NCBI RefSeq assembly: GCF_001310085.1
Contig: NZ_CP012643.1
Location: 4,966,001-5,030,000, forward strand
Length of the DNA stretch: 64,000 nt
Direction of reading: 5' to 3'
Source: Rufibacter tibetensis
GTDB lineage: Bacteria; Bacteroidota; Bacteroidia; Cytophagales; Hymenobacteraceae
In this document: positions 36,114 through 45,475 of the stretch, one piece after another
Layout of the letters: each line of letters begins with the position of its first letter
How positions within the stretch are numbered: the first letter of the stretch is position 1
The notes under the pieces: model-generated
What the model was told of the DNA's origin: nothing
What the model saw: only the letters and a program-made list of their open reading frames with translations
The model's database searches: none
Translations under genes and position numbers: made by a program

Positions 36114-38135
36114 ATGCCAAAGGTAACCCCAACACTTCCGTTAGTTCAGTCAGACAGCTGGCTCATTCCTTATGCCCCGCAACTTATGCAGCGCATGGAC
36201 CGGTATGAAAAAACGAGGGAAGCCATAAACCAGGAGTTCGGCTCATTGGACACCTATGCCGCCTGGAACCAACAGATGGGACTTCATTTTGAAGCGGAGA
36301 ACAATGGCTGGCGCTACCGCGAATGGGCTCCTGCCGCGCAGGCCCTTTCCATTATAGGTGATTTTAATTTCTGGGACCGGGCAGCCCACCCCTTGCAGAA
36401 AAAAGCCAATGGCATTTGGGAAGTCTTTCTTCCCGCCGACCAGGTACAGGTGCAGCACGGCCACAAGTACAAAGTACATGTGGTGGGTGCCACCGGCGAA
36501 GGAAAAGACCGTATCTCTCCTTTTGCTTTTCGCTCTGTTCAGGATCAGGAAACCTATGACTTTTCAGGACAATACTGGGCGCCGGAAGAAACCTTCACCT
36601 GGACCGACCAGGGTTTTTCTGCTACCCAGTTAACCCAACCATTAATATATGAATGCCATGTGGGCATGGCCCAGGAGAAGCACGGCGTGGGTACCTACCG
36701 TGAATTTGCGGACCTGATCTTACCTCGTATTGCCGAGACCGGCTACAACTGCCTGCAACTGATGGCCTTGATGGAGCACCCGTACTATGGCTCATTTGGG
36801 TACCATGTTTCCAACTTCTTTGCCCCTACTTCCCGTTTCGGCACGCCTGAAGATTTGAAGTACCTCATCAATGAAGCCCATCGGTTAGGCATAGCCGTCA
36901 TTATGGACCTGATACATGCCCATGCTGTGAAAAATGTGGCCGAAGGGTTGGCAGATTTTGACGGCTCCGGCGGTCAGTTCTTCCACCAAGGACCTCGCGG
37001 GCATCACCCTGGCTGGGATTCTAAACTGTTTAATTACGGAATACCTGAGGTACGCCGCTTTTTATTATCAAACGTGCGGTACTGGCTGGAAGAGTTTCAC
37101 CTGGATGGCTTCCGGTACGATGGGATTACCTCTATGCTGTACCACCACCACGGCGAGGGCGTAGCTTTTGGTCACTATGACAACTACTTTGACAAAAGCG
37201 TAGACGAAGACGCGATCCTGTACCTGCAACTGGCTTCGGAACTTACCCATACCTTCACTCCTGGCGCCTTATTAATTGCCGAGGATATGAGCGGTATGCC
37301 TGGCCTTTGCCGCCCTTTGTCTGACGGAGGCATTGGGTTTGATTACCGACTAGGCATGGGCATACCAGATTACTGGATCAAAACCCTGAAGCACAAACGC
37401 GACGAAGACTGGAACCTGGATGAAATCTGGCATGAGCTTACCAACAGGCGGGAAGGCGAAAAAACTGTGGCCTATGCTGAATCACATGACCAATCTTTAG
37501 TTGGAGACAAGACCATTGCCTTCTGGCTCATGGACAAGGAGATGTACTTCAACATGCGCACCATTGACAAACATCCTGTCATTGACCGGGGGGTTGCCTT
37601 GCACAAAATGATCAGGTTGCTCACCATGTCTTTGGGCGGGGAAGCGTTTCTCACCTTTATGGGTAACGAGTTCGGGCATCCGGAATGGGTAGACTTTCCT
37701 AGGTTAGGTAACAACTGGAGTTACCAATACGCCCGGCGGCAATGGTCGTTGGTAGACAATCCTGACCTGAGATACCGACATATGTGGCAGTTTGAAAAGG
37801 ACATGCTCTCCATCGCCGAGCAGTATTCTATTCTGGAAGGTGGTCCCGCGCTCAAACTGCACCAGGACAATACTAACAACGTGCTCATTTTCCAGAGGGC
37901 CGGTTTGATCTTCCTTTTCAATTTTCACCCTAAAAACTCCGTTCCGGATTATATATTCCCAGTTCAGGAAGCAGGTAGTTATTCCTTGATCCTTTCCTCA
38001 GATACACCAGAAACAGGAGGTCATGACCGCGTAGATACTACTATCCGATACTTCACTCTCCCTACCAAGTATGGCCCAAGACTGAGCATCTACCTGCCTA
38101 ACCGTACGGCTTTGGTAATGAGGAGAGAAGATTGA
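36114..38135 (+). CDS. glgB: 1,4-alpha-glucan branching enzyme, GH13_8 (eukaryote-like) type
   Basis: Forms alpha-1,6 branches in glycogen, cytoplasmic, 673 residues. An N-terminal CBM48 domain (YREWAPAAQALSIIGDFNFWDR) is followed by a GH13 barrel: DLIHAHAVKN (region I), GFRYDGITSM with nucleophile D336, LIAEDMSG with acid/base E390 and AESHDQS with D459. YECHVGMAQEKHGVGTY and the FMGNEFGHPEWVDFPR loop are typical of the plant/animal-like subfamily rather than E. coli GlgB. It is divergent from the T9SS amylase across 199 bp that includes the operator. A terminator hairpin follows the stop. Confidence 0.95.
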   Translation: MPKVTPTLPLVQSDSWLIPYAPQLMQRMDRYEKTREAINQEFGSLDTYAAWNQQMGLHFEAENNGWRYREWAPAAQALSIIGDFNFWDRAAHPLQKKANGIWEVFLPADQVQVQHGHKYKVHVVGATGEGKDRISPFAFRSVQDQETYDFSGQYWAPEETFTWTDQGFSATQLTQPLIYECHVGMAQEKHGVGTYREFADLILPRIAETGYNCLQLMALMEHPYYGSFGYHVSNFFAPTSRFGTPEDLKYLINEAHRLGIAVIMDLIHAHAVKNVAEGLADFDGSGGQFFHQGPRGHHPGWDSKLFNYGIPEVRRFLLSNVRYWLEEFHLDGFRYDGITSMLYHHHGEGVAFGHYDNYFDKSVDEDAILYLQLASELTHTFTPGALLIAEDMSGMPGLCRPLSDGGIGFDYRLGMGIPDYWIKTLKHKRDEDWNLDEIWHELTNRREGEKTVAYAESHDQSLVGDKTIAFWLMDKEMYFNMRTIDKHPVIDRGVALHKMIRLLTMSLGGEAFLTFMGNEFGHPEWVDFPRLGNNWSYQYARRQWSLVDNPDLRYRHMWQFEKDMLSIAEQYSILEGGPALKLHQDNTNNVLIFQRAGLIFLFNFHPKNSVPDYIFPVQEAGSYSLILSSDTPETGGHDRVDTTIRYFTLPTKYGPRLSIYLPNRTALVMRRED

Positions 38136-38157
38136 AAAACTAGAATCAGGTAAAGAT

Positions 38158-38209
38158 AAAGGAGTCGTTTAAGGGTTGTTTTTAAAAACAGCCCTTAAAC
38201 GACTCCTTT
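38158..38209. terminator. Terminator hairpin after glgB with palindrome-family core
   Basis: AAAGGAGTC / GACTCCTTT flank a 34-base family copy at 38167-38200 (GTTTAAGGGTTG, TTTTTAAAAA, CAGCCCTTAAAC, one G-T pair). Followed by TTTT, so it looks like a normal intrinsic terminator whose loop is replaced by the palindrome. Confidence 0.85.
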
Positions 38210-38265
38210 TATATTATGTAACATTACAATGCTACTCACAACAAGCCAATCACTCAGCCCTTGAA

Positions 38266-38437
38266 AGCAGATTCTCCCCTTGAGGGGAGATAAAGAGGGG
38301 TGTTTACAAAGGAGAGCACGCATTCAAGAAAACACTAATCAGGGCATCAACTCGGAAGGAAAGCAAAGGAGAATCATCAATGCGTGGATTGGCAGGTGCA
38401 ACACCCCTATTCGCTCCCCTCAAGGGGAGAATCTGCT
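38266..38437. repeat. 172-bp element with 37-38 bp terminal inverted repeats (MITE- or REP-like)
   Basis: 38266-38303 starts AGCAGATTCTCCCCTTGAGG and continues to AGGGGTGT. 38401-38437 is its inverted copy, exact over the outer 24 bases and with a few differences inside. Within each repeat, TCCCCTTGAGGGGA is itself a palindrome. The central 97 bases encode nothing convincing. It looks like a small non-autonomous mobile or REP-type element placed between glgB and the GlgA-like gene. Confidence 0.75.
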
Positions 38438-38568
38438 AAGAGCCGCTGCTGGTTTAGAACTTTGAAGAATGGTATGTACCCGAAACTCTTTGTAATCACG
38501 GATCTACTTTTCCAAAATGGTTTGTTGGACAATAAACCTTCGTCTCACACTTATCCCTACTCAAAATA

Positions 38569-38603
38569 AGAAGGTCTGTAGTGGAAACCACAGCAGACCT
38601 TCT
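38569..38603. terminator. Hairpin between convergent glycogen genes
   Basis: AGAAGGTCTG pairs with CAGACCTTCT and an inner GTGG/CCAC stem closes a 3-base loop. It lies 94 bp after the GlgA-like stop on the minus strand. Confidence 0.65.
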
Positions 38604-38650
38604 GTTTATCTATCTAATCTTAAAGACAGTTACTTATGTCATCATCTACG

Positions 38651-38684
38651 CTTTAGGCCAGTTTTCCAGAAACTAACCCCAAAC
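38651..38684. repeat. Degenerate copy of the palindrome family after the GlgA-like gene
   Basis: CTTTAGGCCAGTTTTC then CAGAAACTAACCCCAAAC, 34 bases, 13 bases past the stop codon at 38697. Confidence 0.4.
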
Positions 38685-38696
38685 GAATTATTCTGC

Positions 38697-40052
38697 TTAG
38701 TCCTGCAGAAGCAAAACGGTGTGCAGGCTTTCCATTACCTTGTCAGCGGTACTGCCCCAGGTAAGTTGCCTTACGGCTTTTTGGTTAGCTTCTACCTGTC
38801 TTCTCCGCAATTCTTCGTTTTCCAGCAACTGCAGAATATGTTCTGCCAAACCTTCGGTGTCGTTGCAATCAGCTACACTTGCCTCAGGCAACACTTCAGC
38901 AGCTCCCGTTTGGTGCGTGATCACTACCGGCAAGCCGGCCTGGGTTGCTTCCAGGGCAGCCAAGCCGAAAGGCTCAGACAGTGCTGGCAAACAGAACACA
39001 GAAGAATTTTTCAGAAGCGCTTCAGCTTTTGCTGGCGGCAAAAAACCAGTGAACGTAACTGATTCTTCAATGCCTAACCTTTTGACCATCAGCTTCGCCT
39101 CATCCAGTTGCGGTCCATGACCAGCAACTACAAAGTGAACGTCAGGGTCTTGGTTTAGTACTACTTTTGCAACTTTCAAGAATTGAAGCGGTCCTTTCTG
39201 TGCGACCAAACGTCCAAGGAAAGTTACCTGCTTTCTTTTGGCTGAAACTACCGGAGAAGCGGGTGCTTTATCCGCTCCGTTGTAGACCACTTGAATCTTT
39301 TTTGCCGAAATACCGTAGCGCTTCGTGATCATGCGGGCGGTTCTTTCACTTACCGTTAAGATAAGGTCAGCTTCATGCATCGCCTTAGTTTCCAACTCAA
39401 ACACCCAACCTAACGGCTCCCCTACCTGGCGGTCAAATGACAGGCTGTGCACGTGCACAATTAACGGAACCTTGCGTTGAATCTTTATCTCCATACCCGC
39501 CAGGAAAGTCATCCAGTCATGGGCATATACGGCATCAAATTCTTTATGTGAAGCAAGCCTCGCTGCATAACGGGCAAACTGGATCACCTCAAAATTGAGG
39601 GTACCTTTAGCACCTTTGGCAAATGTGATTTGTGGTTGCCCCTGAGCAGCAGCAGATTGGGGCTGAGAAGCTGTTTCCTGCGCATATGGGCCTTTTTGCT
39701 CCTGGTTTACTACTTCAACTTTGTCCTGAAGTTCAGAAGAATGTTGAGTATAGCCTTGTCCTACCTCAGGTTCTTCATAAGGAAACAACGCGGCGGGTAC
39801 TCTGAGTGTAGTAGCAAAACGCTCAAATGTTTGCTCTACAGGAGCTTGTTTAATCTCGGCCAGATTGAGGGCATCTAACCCTACAACCTCCGCATGTTGA
39901 TCAATGGCCAGGTGATCTGCCTGCGGCACAATCATGGTAAGTTCAATCTGTTTGGCTAAGGCCTCAGCTAAATGAAAACAAGCTTTGCCTACTCCTCCAT
40001 TCAAAATAGGTTGGTCTTCCCAACCCAGCATTAATACTCTGAGTTTTTTCAT
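38697..40052 (-). CDS. GlgA-like glycosyltransferase (GT4/GT5 starch synthase-like)
   Basis: Cytoplasmic glucosyltransferase of 451 residues. The N-terminal starch-synthase-type domain begins RVLMLGWEDQPILNGGVGKACFHLAEAL, with the GGVG loop that binds the donor, and FDAVYAHDWMTFLAG. The C-terminal GT1 domain has VTFLGRLVAQKGPLQFL and the family ENPYEPFG-like stretch SEPFGLAALEATQAGLPVV with its conserved Glu. A Gln/Ser-rich segment (about 100-155: QHSSELQDK, AQETASQPQSAAAQGQ) is inserted in the first domain and looks disordered. Compared with E. coli GlgA (477 residues) it is similar in length, but the motifs are nearer to GT4. It could make alpha-1,4 glucan or be a maltosyl/other glucosyltransferase. 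It lies between glgB and the GH31 gene. Confidence 0.8.
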   Translation of the reverse strand: MKKLRVLMLGWEDQPILNGGVGKACFHLAEALAKQIELTMIVPQADHLAIDQHAEVVGLDALNLAEIKQAPVEQTFERFATTLRVPAALFPYEEPEVGQGYTQHSSELQDKVEVVNQEQKGPYAQETASQPQSAAAQGQPQITFAKGAKGTLNFEVIQFARYAARLASHKEFDAVYAHDWMTFLAGMEIKIQRKVPLIVHVHSLSFDRQVGEPLGWVFELETKAMHEADLILTVSERTARMITKRYGISAKKIQVVYNGADKAPASPVVSAKRKQVTFLGRLVAQKGPLQFLKVAKVVLNQDPDVHFVVAGHGPQLDEAKLMVKRLGIEESVTFTGFLPPAKAEALLKNSSVFCLPALSEPFGLAALEATQAGLPVVITHQTGAAEVLPEASVADCNDTEGLAEHILQLLENEELRRRQVEANQKAVRQLTWGSTADKVMESLHTVLLLQD

Positions 40053-40292
40053 TATATCTTTAATTCATCTACGACGCAGGGGAGAGGTGTCTTGTAAAGA
40101 TAAGTAACCAACCCGCTAGTTCAAGGGTAATTCACACTTTTTTTTGCCAGTTTGTTCACCAAAATAGAAAATTTAAAAACATTCCGTAATTATGCGATTT
40201 AATTTCTGAATAAATACGCAAAAAACAGCCCTTCTTTTCTTCTTTGCTTCTAATACTTTTTCATGGATAGTACAATTTAAGATACCAATTAC

Positions 40293-42607
40293 ATGATCAA
40301 TGACCTGGGGGTCAAACACGAGGAGTTCTTCGCGGGTACTGTTCTCCAGGTCCATTCAACTGACAATTGCACTCTATTTACCTGTGATAACCGGGTGGGC
40401 TTGAAAGTGGAAGCTGTCACGCAGCACATTCTACGGTTTAAGTTTAGCACGGACGGAACCTTCTCCCGGGAGTTTTCCTATGCCCTCTCCCCTTCCCGCC
40501 CCCAGGAAAAGGTGAAGCTGAAAATAAAAGAACTGGCAGACCATTACCGGCTTACTACCAAGGAGCTAATTTGCACTGTTTCCAAAAACGGCCTGATCAC
40601 ACGTATTCTAGACAAGTCTGGCAATATCCTGAACGAAGACGAGAAAGGTTTTCATTGGGAAGAGCACAAAGACTATGGCGGCGATATTGTGAAGATGAGC
40701 AAAGCCGTGCAGCCGCAGGAGTTCTTTTATGGCTTGGGCGACAAAGCCGACAACATGAACCTGCGGGGCAAGCGCTTTGAGAATTGGGGTTCAGATACCT
40801 ATGGCTACAAAATAGGCACCGATCCGCTGTACAAGAACATCAACTTTTATATGGGGTTGCACCGCCGCAACGCCTACGGCATCTTCTTTGACAACACTTT
40901 CAGGGCTTTCTTTGATTTCGCGAGTGAGCGCAAGGAAGTAACCAGCTTCTGGGCGCAGGGCGGCACCATGGAGTATTACTTTATCTATGGCCCTTCCCTC
41001 ACGCAGGTGGTGCAACAATATACCACAAAGACCTGGCCAAAGGCTTCAGAGACCGTTCTATCCCCTGTGATGCCCTGTACCTGGACATAGACTACATGGA
41101 AGGTTTCCGGTGCTTTACCTGGAGCAAAAGCCATTTCCCTGAACCCCATCGCATGGTGCAGGAACTGAAGGAAGACGGTTTCAAAACGGTGGTCATCATT
41201 GACCCGGGCATCAAAATTGACCATGACTATTGGGTGTACCAGGAAGGCATCAAAAATGATTATTTCTGCCGCCGCGCCGATGGTCCTTTGTACAAGGGAA
41301 CTGTGTGGCCGGGACTGTGCCACTTCCCGGACTATACCCGTGAAGAGGTGCGCACCTGGTGGGCTGGTCTGTTTAAGGGCCTTATTCAGGAAACCGGCGT
41401 TAAAGGCGTCTGGAATGACATGAACGAACCGGCGGTGTTTGAGATTGGCACTTTCCCCAATGACGTGCGCCACCATTATGACGGCGACCCTGGCAGTCAC
41501 CGCAAGGCTCATAACATCTACGGCATGCAGATGGCCCGCGCCACTTATGAAGGTGTAAAGAACTTCTCTTATCCAGACCGCCCCTTTACCATAACCCGCT
41601 CAGGCTACGCCGGGGTGCAGCGTTTTGCTTCTGGCTGGACCGGTGATAACATTGCCTCCTGGGATCACCTTTGGCTGGCCAACATTCAGTGTCAGCGCCT
41701 TAGTATTTCAGGAATGTCTTTTATTGGCTCTGACATAGGCGGGTTTATAAAATCACCAGACGGCGAGCTGTACATCCGGTGGCTACAGTTAGGGATCTTC
41801 CATCCGTTCTGCCGCACCCACTCCTCGGGTGACCACGGAGACCAGGAGCCCTGGTCTTTTGGGGAGCCGTACACAGCATTGGCCCGCAAATTCATTGAGC
41901 TACGCTATCAGCTTCTGCCTTACATGTACTCTACCTTCTGGCAGTACACTACCCAAGGAACTCCCATGCTGCGGCCCTTGGCTTTTGTGGACCAGACAGA
42001 TCCTGATTGCTACCACCGTATGGCAGAATTTTGCTTAGGCGATAATCTTTTGGTGTGCCCCATTACGCAACCGGGGGTAGACGGCAGAATCTTATACCTG
42101 CCGCAAGGAAACTGGTACAACTTCTGGACTGGTCTTATGGAAGCCGGTAAACGAGAAGTATGGGCAGATGCCCCACTAGACAAGGTACCTATGTTCATCA
42201 AAGCCGGAGCCGTGGTTCCCTTCTACCCTGTGCAGCAGTACGTGGGGGAACTGGCAGCACCCCAGGTGGCGCTGCATGTGTACTACAACCAGGGCACCTG
42301 CGTGAGCGAACTATATGAAGACGGTGGCGAAGGCTACGGGTACACAGAGGGCAATTTTCTGCACAAAGTTTTCCGGACGGAAGGCAGCTTAACCCTGTTC
42401 ACCCTTACCCAGGAAAGAAAAGGCGACGGTCAGGATGGTTACCGGTACTACGCTATTTTCATTCACGGCTTACAAACACATACAGCCAAAATCATAGTAG
42501 ATGAACAGGAAGTTACCTGGGAAAATGTAGCCGCTACCAACCTTATCTTTGTTTCCGTACCCAATGATTTTACGCTACTTCAGGTAATTCCTTCACCTAT
42601 CGTATAA
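40293..42607 (+). pseudogene. GH31 alpha-glucosidase split by a frameshifting deletion
   Basis: Two adjoining frames together encode an almost complete GH31 enzyme. 40293-41090 gives the N-terminal beta-sandwich to IYGPSLTQVVQQYTTK. The continuation is in another frame, from about 41030 (DLAKGFRDRSIPCDALYLDIDYMEGF) to 42607, with the catalytic Asp in GVWNDMNEPAVF, GDNIASWDHL, and the acid/base region of HSSGDHGD. About 30 residues normally found between them (the TG-PELPPLWALG and RWSYYP stretch lining the active site) are absent, and the deletion is not a multiple of three. The nucleotides on each side read smoothly, so the break is either a real mutation or an assembly error. Uninterrupted, the enzyme would be about 800 residues and would hydrolyse alpha-glucosides, alongside the glycogen genes. 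Confidence 0.85.
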
Positions 42608-42613
42608 TCAACA

Positions 42614-42669
42614 TTAAGCGGCCCGTTTAGGAGGTGATTAGTAAAACACCTCCTAAACGGGCCGCTTAA
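42614..42669. terminator. 23-bp perfect terminator hairpin with palindrome-family core
   Basis: TTAAGCGGCCC and complement enclose a 34-base family copy (42625-42658, GTTTAGGAGGTG to CACCTCCTAAAC). It is followed by AATTATTTTTTT, a good T-run for plus-strand termination, and it also serves the convergent GT3 gene. Confidence 0.9.
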
Positions 42670-42713
42670 AATTATTTTTTTGAGGATTTATACATAAACC
42701 CGCATACAGTTTG

Positions 42714-44510
42714 CTATTCCTGGTGTGTGCTTAATGCCAGTTGGTAAGCACGCTCGTAATGCACCAGCAGCTTTTTCCAGTCAAACATTTCTGACAAGCC
42801 TTCTACTTTATTCCGTTGGGCAATCCGCTCCCGGCGGCTCATTTCCACATAGTCATACAAGTGTTCTGTGAGTTGCTCGGCAGAATCATTGAAGTTGCGC
42901 TCATGGCGGTCTATTACGTAGATACCTTTGTCAGTATACTTCTTGATGTTCTTCTTCACGTAATCACCAAAACCAGACAAATCACTGGTCACGGCTGGAA
43001 TACCACTGGCTACGCACTCCAGCGGAGTATAACCCCACGGCTCGTAATAGCTAGGGAAGATACCTAAGTGACAGCCCCGCACAAACTGCCCGTACTCCAT
43101 CCCGAAAAGAGGGTTGGTAGGTGAGATAAAATCTGGGTGGTACACAATCTTCACGCGGTCATCAGCATTGTTTACCAGGTTAGAGCTCCGCAGGAAATGC
43201 AGGATCTCATCTGATTGATCATTAATGAGATTGTGCGTCACTACCGGAGGCAGCATATGCGTTTTCCATGACTGTATAGTCCTCCTATACCGTAGTTTCC
43301 AATAATCATCTACGTACTCGTTCAGCTCCGGTAATTTATGATCTGAACTAGCCGCCGCATCATAGAACAGCCTCTCCCCAATCTGGTCTTTAATGGCCTC
43401 ACAGGTTTCCTGTATCTCTTCCATTAAAGCCTTTGAATGCAGCACGTGCGGGTTAATGGTAGTGAATGGCTGTTTGGTGATAAAGAACATCACCACCGTC
43501 ATATCACTTTTAGACACCTTCATGCGGTGATTCAGGCGGGCCAAAGCCTCCAGAGTAAGGTCAAAGCCTTTGTTACGGTATTCAAAACGCCCCGAAGTGA
43601 ACAGGTAAATGGTCTTGTCCAGGTCAAAAGGGAAACTCTGGAAAAAGTGCCCCATGACAAACCGGTGAATCCGCTTCTTGTACGTTAAGTGCAAGTTCTG
43701 GAACTCGTGCATGGCGGTGAACCGCCGGATGTTGAGCCCGTTCGGCAACACTGTATCCGGGATCCGGTCTAGCAGGTAGATACACTCCCGCACGGTGACT
43801 TCGCTGACCGTGGTAAACACGTGCGCCCCATGCGCGGCGGCCCTTTCAATAGAAACGGCGGGCTCAATGTTGAAATGCTGCGCCTCTCTCTGCCAATCAA
43901 CCGAGGTTAACTGGTCATAGAAGTTGGGGTCATTCATGGCAAGGTAACGTCCCAGCAAGGTCGCGTGCGTGGTGAAAACGATCTTCACCGGCACCTGGTC
44001 TTTTCTCAGGTCTGGAATGGCAGAACCCACCATCCACTCATGGAAGTGCGCTACCACCTGGGTTTTAGCAGATAATATGGTGATAAACCGCTTCACCAAA
44101 CTTCCGAAGGCCAGCACCTGGTTCAGGAGGTCTTCATTGGAAGTAGGTATGCGGTGGTTTTCCCAAAGGAAATACTTGATCTCCCCTAGCTGCCCAAAGG
44201 AACTGCGCGGGTTGATCAACACAATTTTAGGCCGACCAGTCACCAGCCAGGTTCCATAGTAACACTCTACGCCCTGGGCCTGTAGTTCCAGCACCGCCTG
44301 CCCGTACACATCAGAATAGTCATCTGTGGGTTCAAATTCATGGGCGGCTTGTTGCGGGAAATAAGGACCTATAAGACAATACTGGTCGCCCCAGTACTCA
44401 ATCATGGCAGGTACTTTAGAGCGGATTACCGTGTAGATACCACCTACTTGGTTACACGCTTCCCAGGCTATTTCAAGAAGATGCGGAGACGCAGAAGATA
44501 ATTGTTGCAT
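42714..44510 (-). CDS. Glycogen synthase, GT3 (eukaryote-type)
   Basis: Cytoplasmic UDP-glucose-dependent glycogen synthase of 598 residues. GT3 landmarks: LEIAWEACNQVGGIYTVIRSK at the start (GGIYTVI is the donor loop), HFHEWMVG, VFTTHATLLGRYLA, TVSEVT with LPNGLN, LFTSGRFEYRNKGFDL, the long insertion typical of GT3 around 330-420, and at the end FPSYYEPWGYTPLECVASGIPAV. The catalytic acidic residue region PSYYEPWGYTPLE is intact. It lies with glgB, the GlgA-like gene and a GH31 gene. Having a GT3 and a GlgA-like transferase side by side suggests two different glucan-building steps. Confidence 0.93.
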   Translation of the reverse strand: MQQLSSASPHLLEIAWEACNQVGGIYTVIRSKVPAMIEYWGDQYCLIGPYFPQQAAHEFEPTDDYSDVYGQAVLELQAQGVECYYGTWLVTGRPKIVLINPRSSFGQLGEIKYFLWENHRIPTSNEDLLNQVLAFGSLVKRFITILSAKTQVVAHFHEWMVGSAIPDLRKDQVPVKIVFTTHATLLGRYLAMNDPNFYDQLTSVDWQREAQHFNIEPAVSIERAAAHGAHVFTTVSEVTVRECIYLLDRIPDTVLPNGLNIRRFTAMHEFQNLHLTYKKRIHRFVMGHFFQSFPFDLDKTIYLFTSGRFEYRNKGFDLTLEALARLNHRMKVSKSDMTVVMFFITKQPFTTINPHVLHSKALMEEIQETCEAIKDQIGERLFYDAAASSDHKLPELNEYVDDYWKLRYRRTIQSWKTHMLPPVVTHNLINDQSDEILHFLRSSNLVNNADDRVKIVYHPDFISPTNPLFGMEYGQFVRGCHLGIFPSYYEPWGYTPLECVASGIPAVTSDLSGFGDYVKKNIKKYTDKGIYVIDRHERNFNDSAEQLTEHLYDYVEMSRRERIAQRNKVEGLSEMFDWKKLLVHYERAYQLALSTHQE

Positions 44511-44935
44511 GGAGGGTCAGTTTAAGGGTATTTTACTCAAATTAGAGTAAAAGGGATATAGCAGAAAGTAATTTGTTTTACACTTTTTCAATTAAGGGCA
44601 CTCGTGAATTTTGCCTCCAATTGATAATCCTCTCACCCTCAGACCCCAAGCAAAATTCCCGTTTTTCAAATCTAAAACTTTTTTGCAGAATTCATACCCC
44701 CAGCTTAAATCAGCCACCAGATAAATGAATTTATAAGCGTTTTCACACCTGTTTTGCAAGGGTTTTACTAAAACCTGTAAAGGAACATATTCTGGTTTAT
44801 TGGCAAAACTCCCTAGGTTCTTCAGAATTTTTCAACTCCTGGCACAACCAAAATTTAAATTTGGTCTATACTTCAGGCAAACGCCGTAACCGGCTTTATC
44901 CCTGATTTCTTTAAAACACACCTAAAACAAACACT
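44511..44935. other. 425-bp spacer between divergent GT3 and thioesterase genes
   Basis: AT-rich, without a supported gene. It starts with an inverted repeat TTTTACTC/GAGTAAAA near 44530-44551 next to the GT3 start and holds a palindrome-family-like stretch at 44894-44928 just before the thioesterase gene. Both promoters must be here but I could not define them. Confidence 0.6.
44894..44928. repeat. Half-conserved palindrome-family copy upstream of the thioesterase
   Basis: On the minus strand GTTTTAGGTGTGTTTT is a full left arm. The right arm (AAAGAAATCAGGGATAAAG) is degenerate. It ends 7 bases before the ATG, so it would lie in the mRNA leader. Confidence 0.4.
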
Positions 44936-45367
44936 ATGAGCATTGTATATGAAGGGCACGTGATCTGGGCACAAGTAGACGCCAACATGCACCTTCGCCA
45001 CTCGGCCTACGCCGATTTTGCCGCCCAGGCGCGTATCTCCATGTTAGATACGTTGGGCCTTGATTTTAAAACTTTTCAGCACCTGAAAATAGGACCTATT
45101 CTGTTCCGGGAAGAATTGCAATACCTGCGCGAAGTAGGCATCAATGACACCGTCAAAGTTGAATCTGTACTGACCAAAGCCCGCCCGGATGGTTCGCGTT
45201 GGTCCATCCGTCATGAGCTGTACCGCAGCGATGGTGTGAAAGCGGCCATCATCAACGTAGATGGTGCCTGGATTGACCTCCTGAAGCGTAAGCTGGCCGG
45301 TCTGCCTGAAGATCTTGCCCAGAAGTTCATGAGCCTGCCTCAAGCCGAGGATTTTGTCCTAGAATAA
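44936..45367 (+). CDS. Acyl-CoA thioesterase, 4HBT hotdog family
   Basis: Small hotdog-fold thioesterase of 143 residues. Family landmarks are IWAQVDANMHLRHSAYADFAAQARI (the D-x-N-x-H active-site segment of 4HBT/YbgC-like enzymes), LKIGPILFREELQYLREV and the strand-rich GSRWSIRHELYRSDGVKAA. It hydrolyses an acyl-CoA or acyl-ACP of unknown chain type. It stands alone, and a hairpin begins 2 bases after the stop. Confidence 0.88.
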   Translation: MSIVYEGHVIWAQVDANMHLRHSAYADFAAQARISMLDTLGLDFKTFQHLKIGPILFREELQYLREVGINDTVKVESVLTKARPDGSRWSIRHELYRSDGVKAAIINVDGAWIDLLKRKLAGLPEDLAQKFMSLPQAEDFVLE

Positions 45368-45369
45368 CC

Positions 45370-45415
45370 TTTCTGTTTAGGGACTACTTTCTGGAAAGTA
45401 GCCCCTAAACAGAAA
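45370..45415. terminator. Terminator hairpin after the thioesterase with palindrome-family core
   Basis: TTTCT/AGAAA outer arms and a 36-base family copy (45375-45410, GTTTAGGGACTACTTT, CTGG, AAAGTAGCCCCTAAAC with one mismatch). The copy makes up nearly the whole hairpin. Confidence 0.85.
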
Positions 45416-45475
45416 TCACTTTACTTATTTACTGTCACCTGTTTTTGTTCTTATCAGCTTCCTTAAATTAGGGGC

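Larger units (their letters stand above)
38438..38696. other. Spacer downstream of glgB and the GlgA-like gene
   Basis: Together with the hairpin and element above it makes a 561-bp gene-free region between convergent genes. It holds the short hairpin at 38569-38603 and a degenerate palindrome-family copy at 38651-38684. No supported gene is seen. Confidence 0.6.

Noticed and set aside
38266-38437. Complete insertion sequence between glgB and the GlgA-like gene
   Set aside because: No transposase frame is present; the element is only about 170 bp.
38280-38465. Small frame through the inverted-repeat element
   Set aside because: It reads the repeat itself, and both ends are non-coding palindromes.
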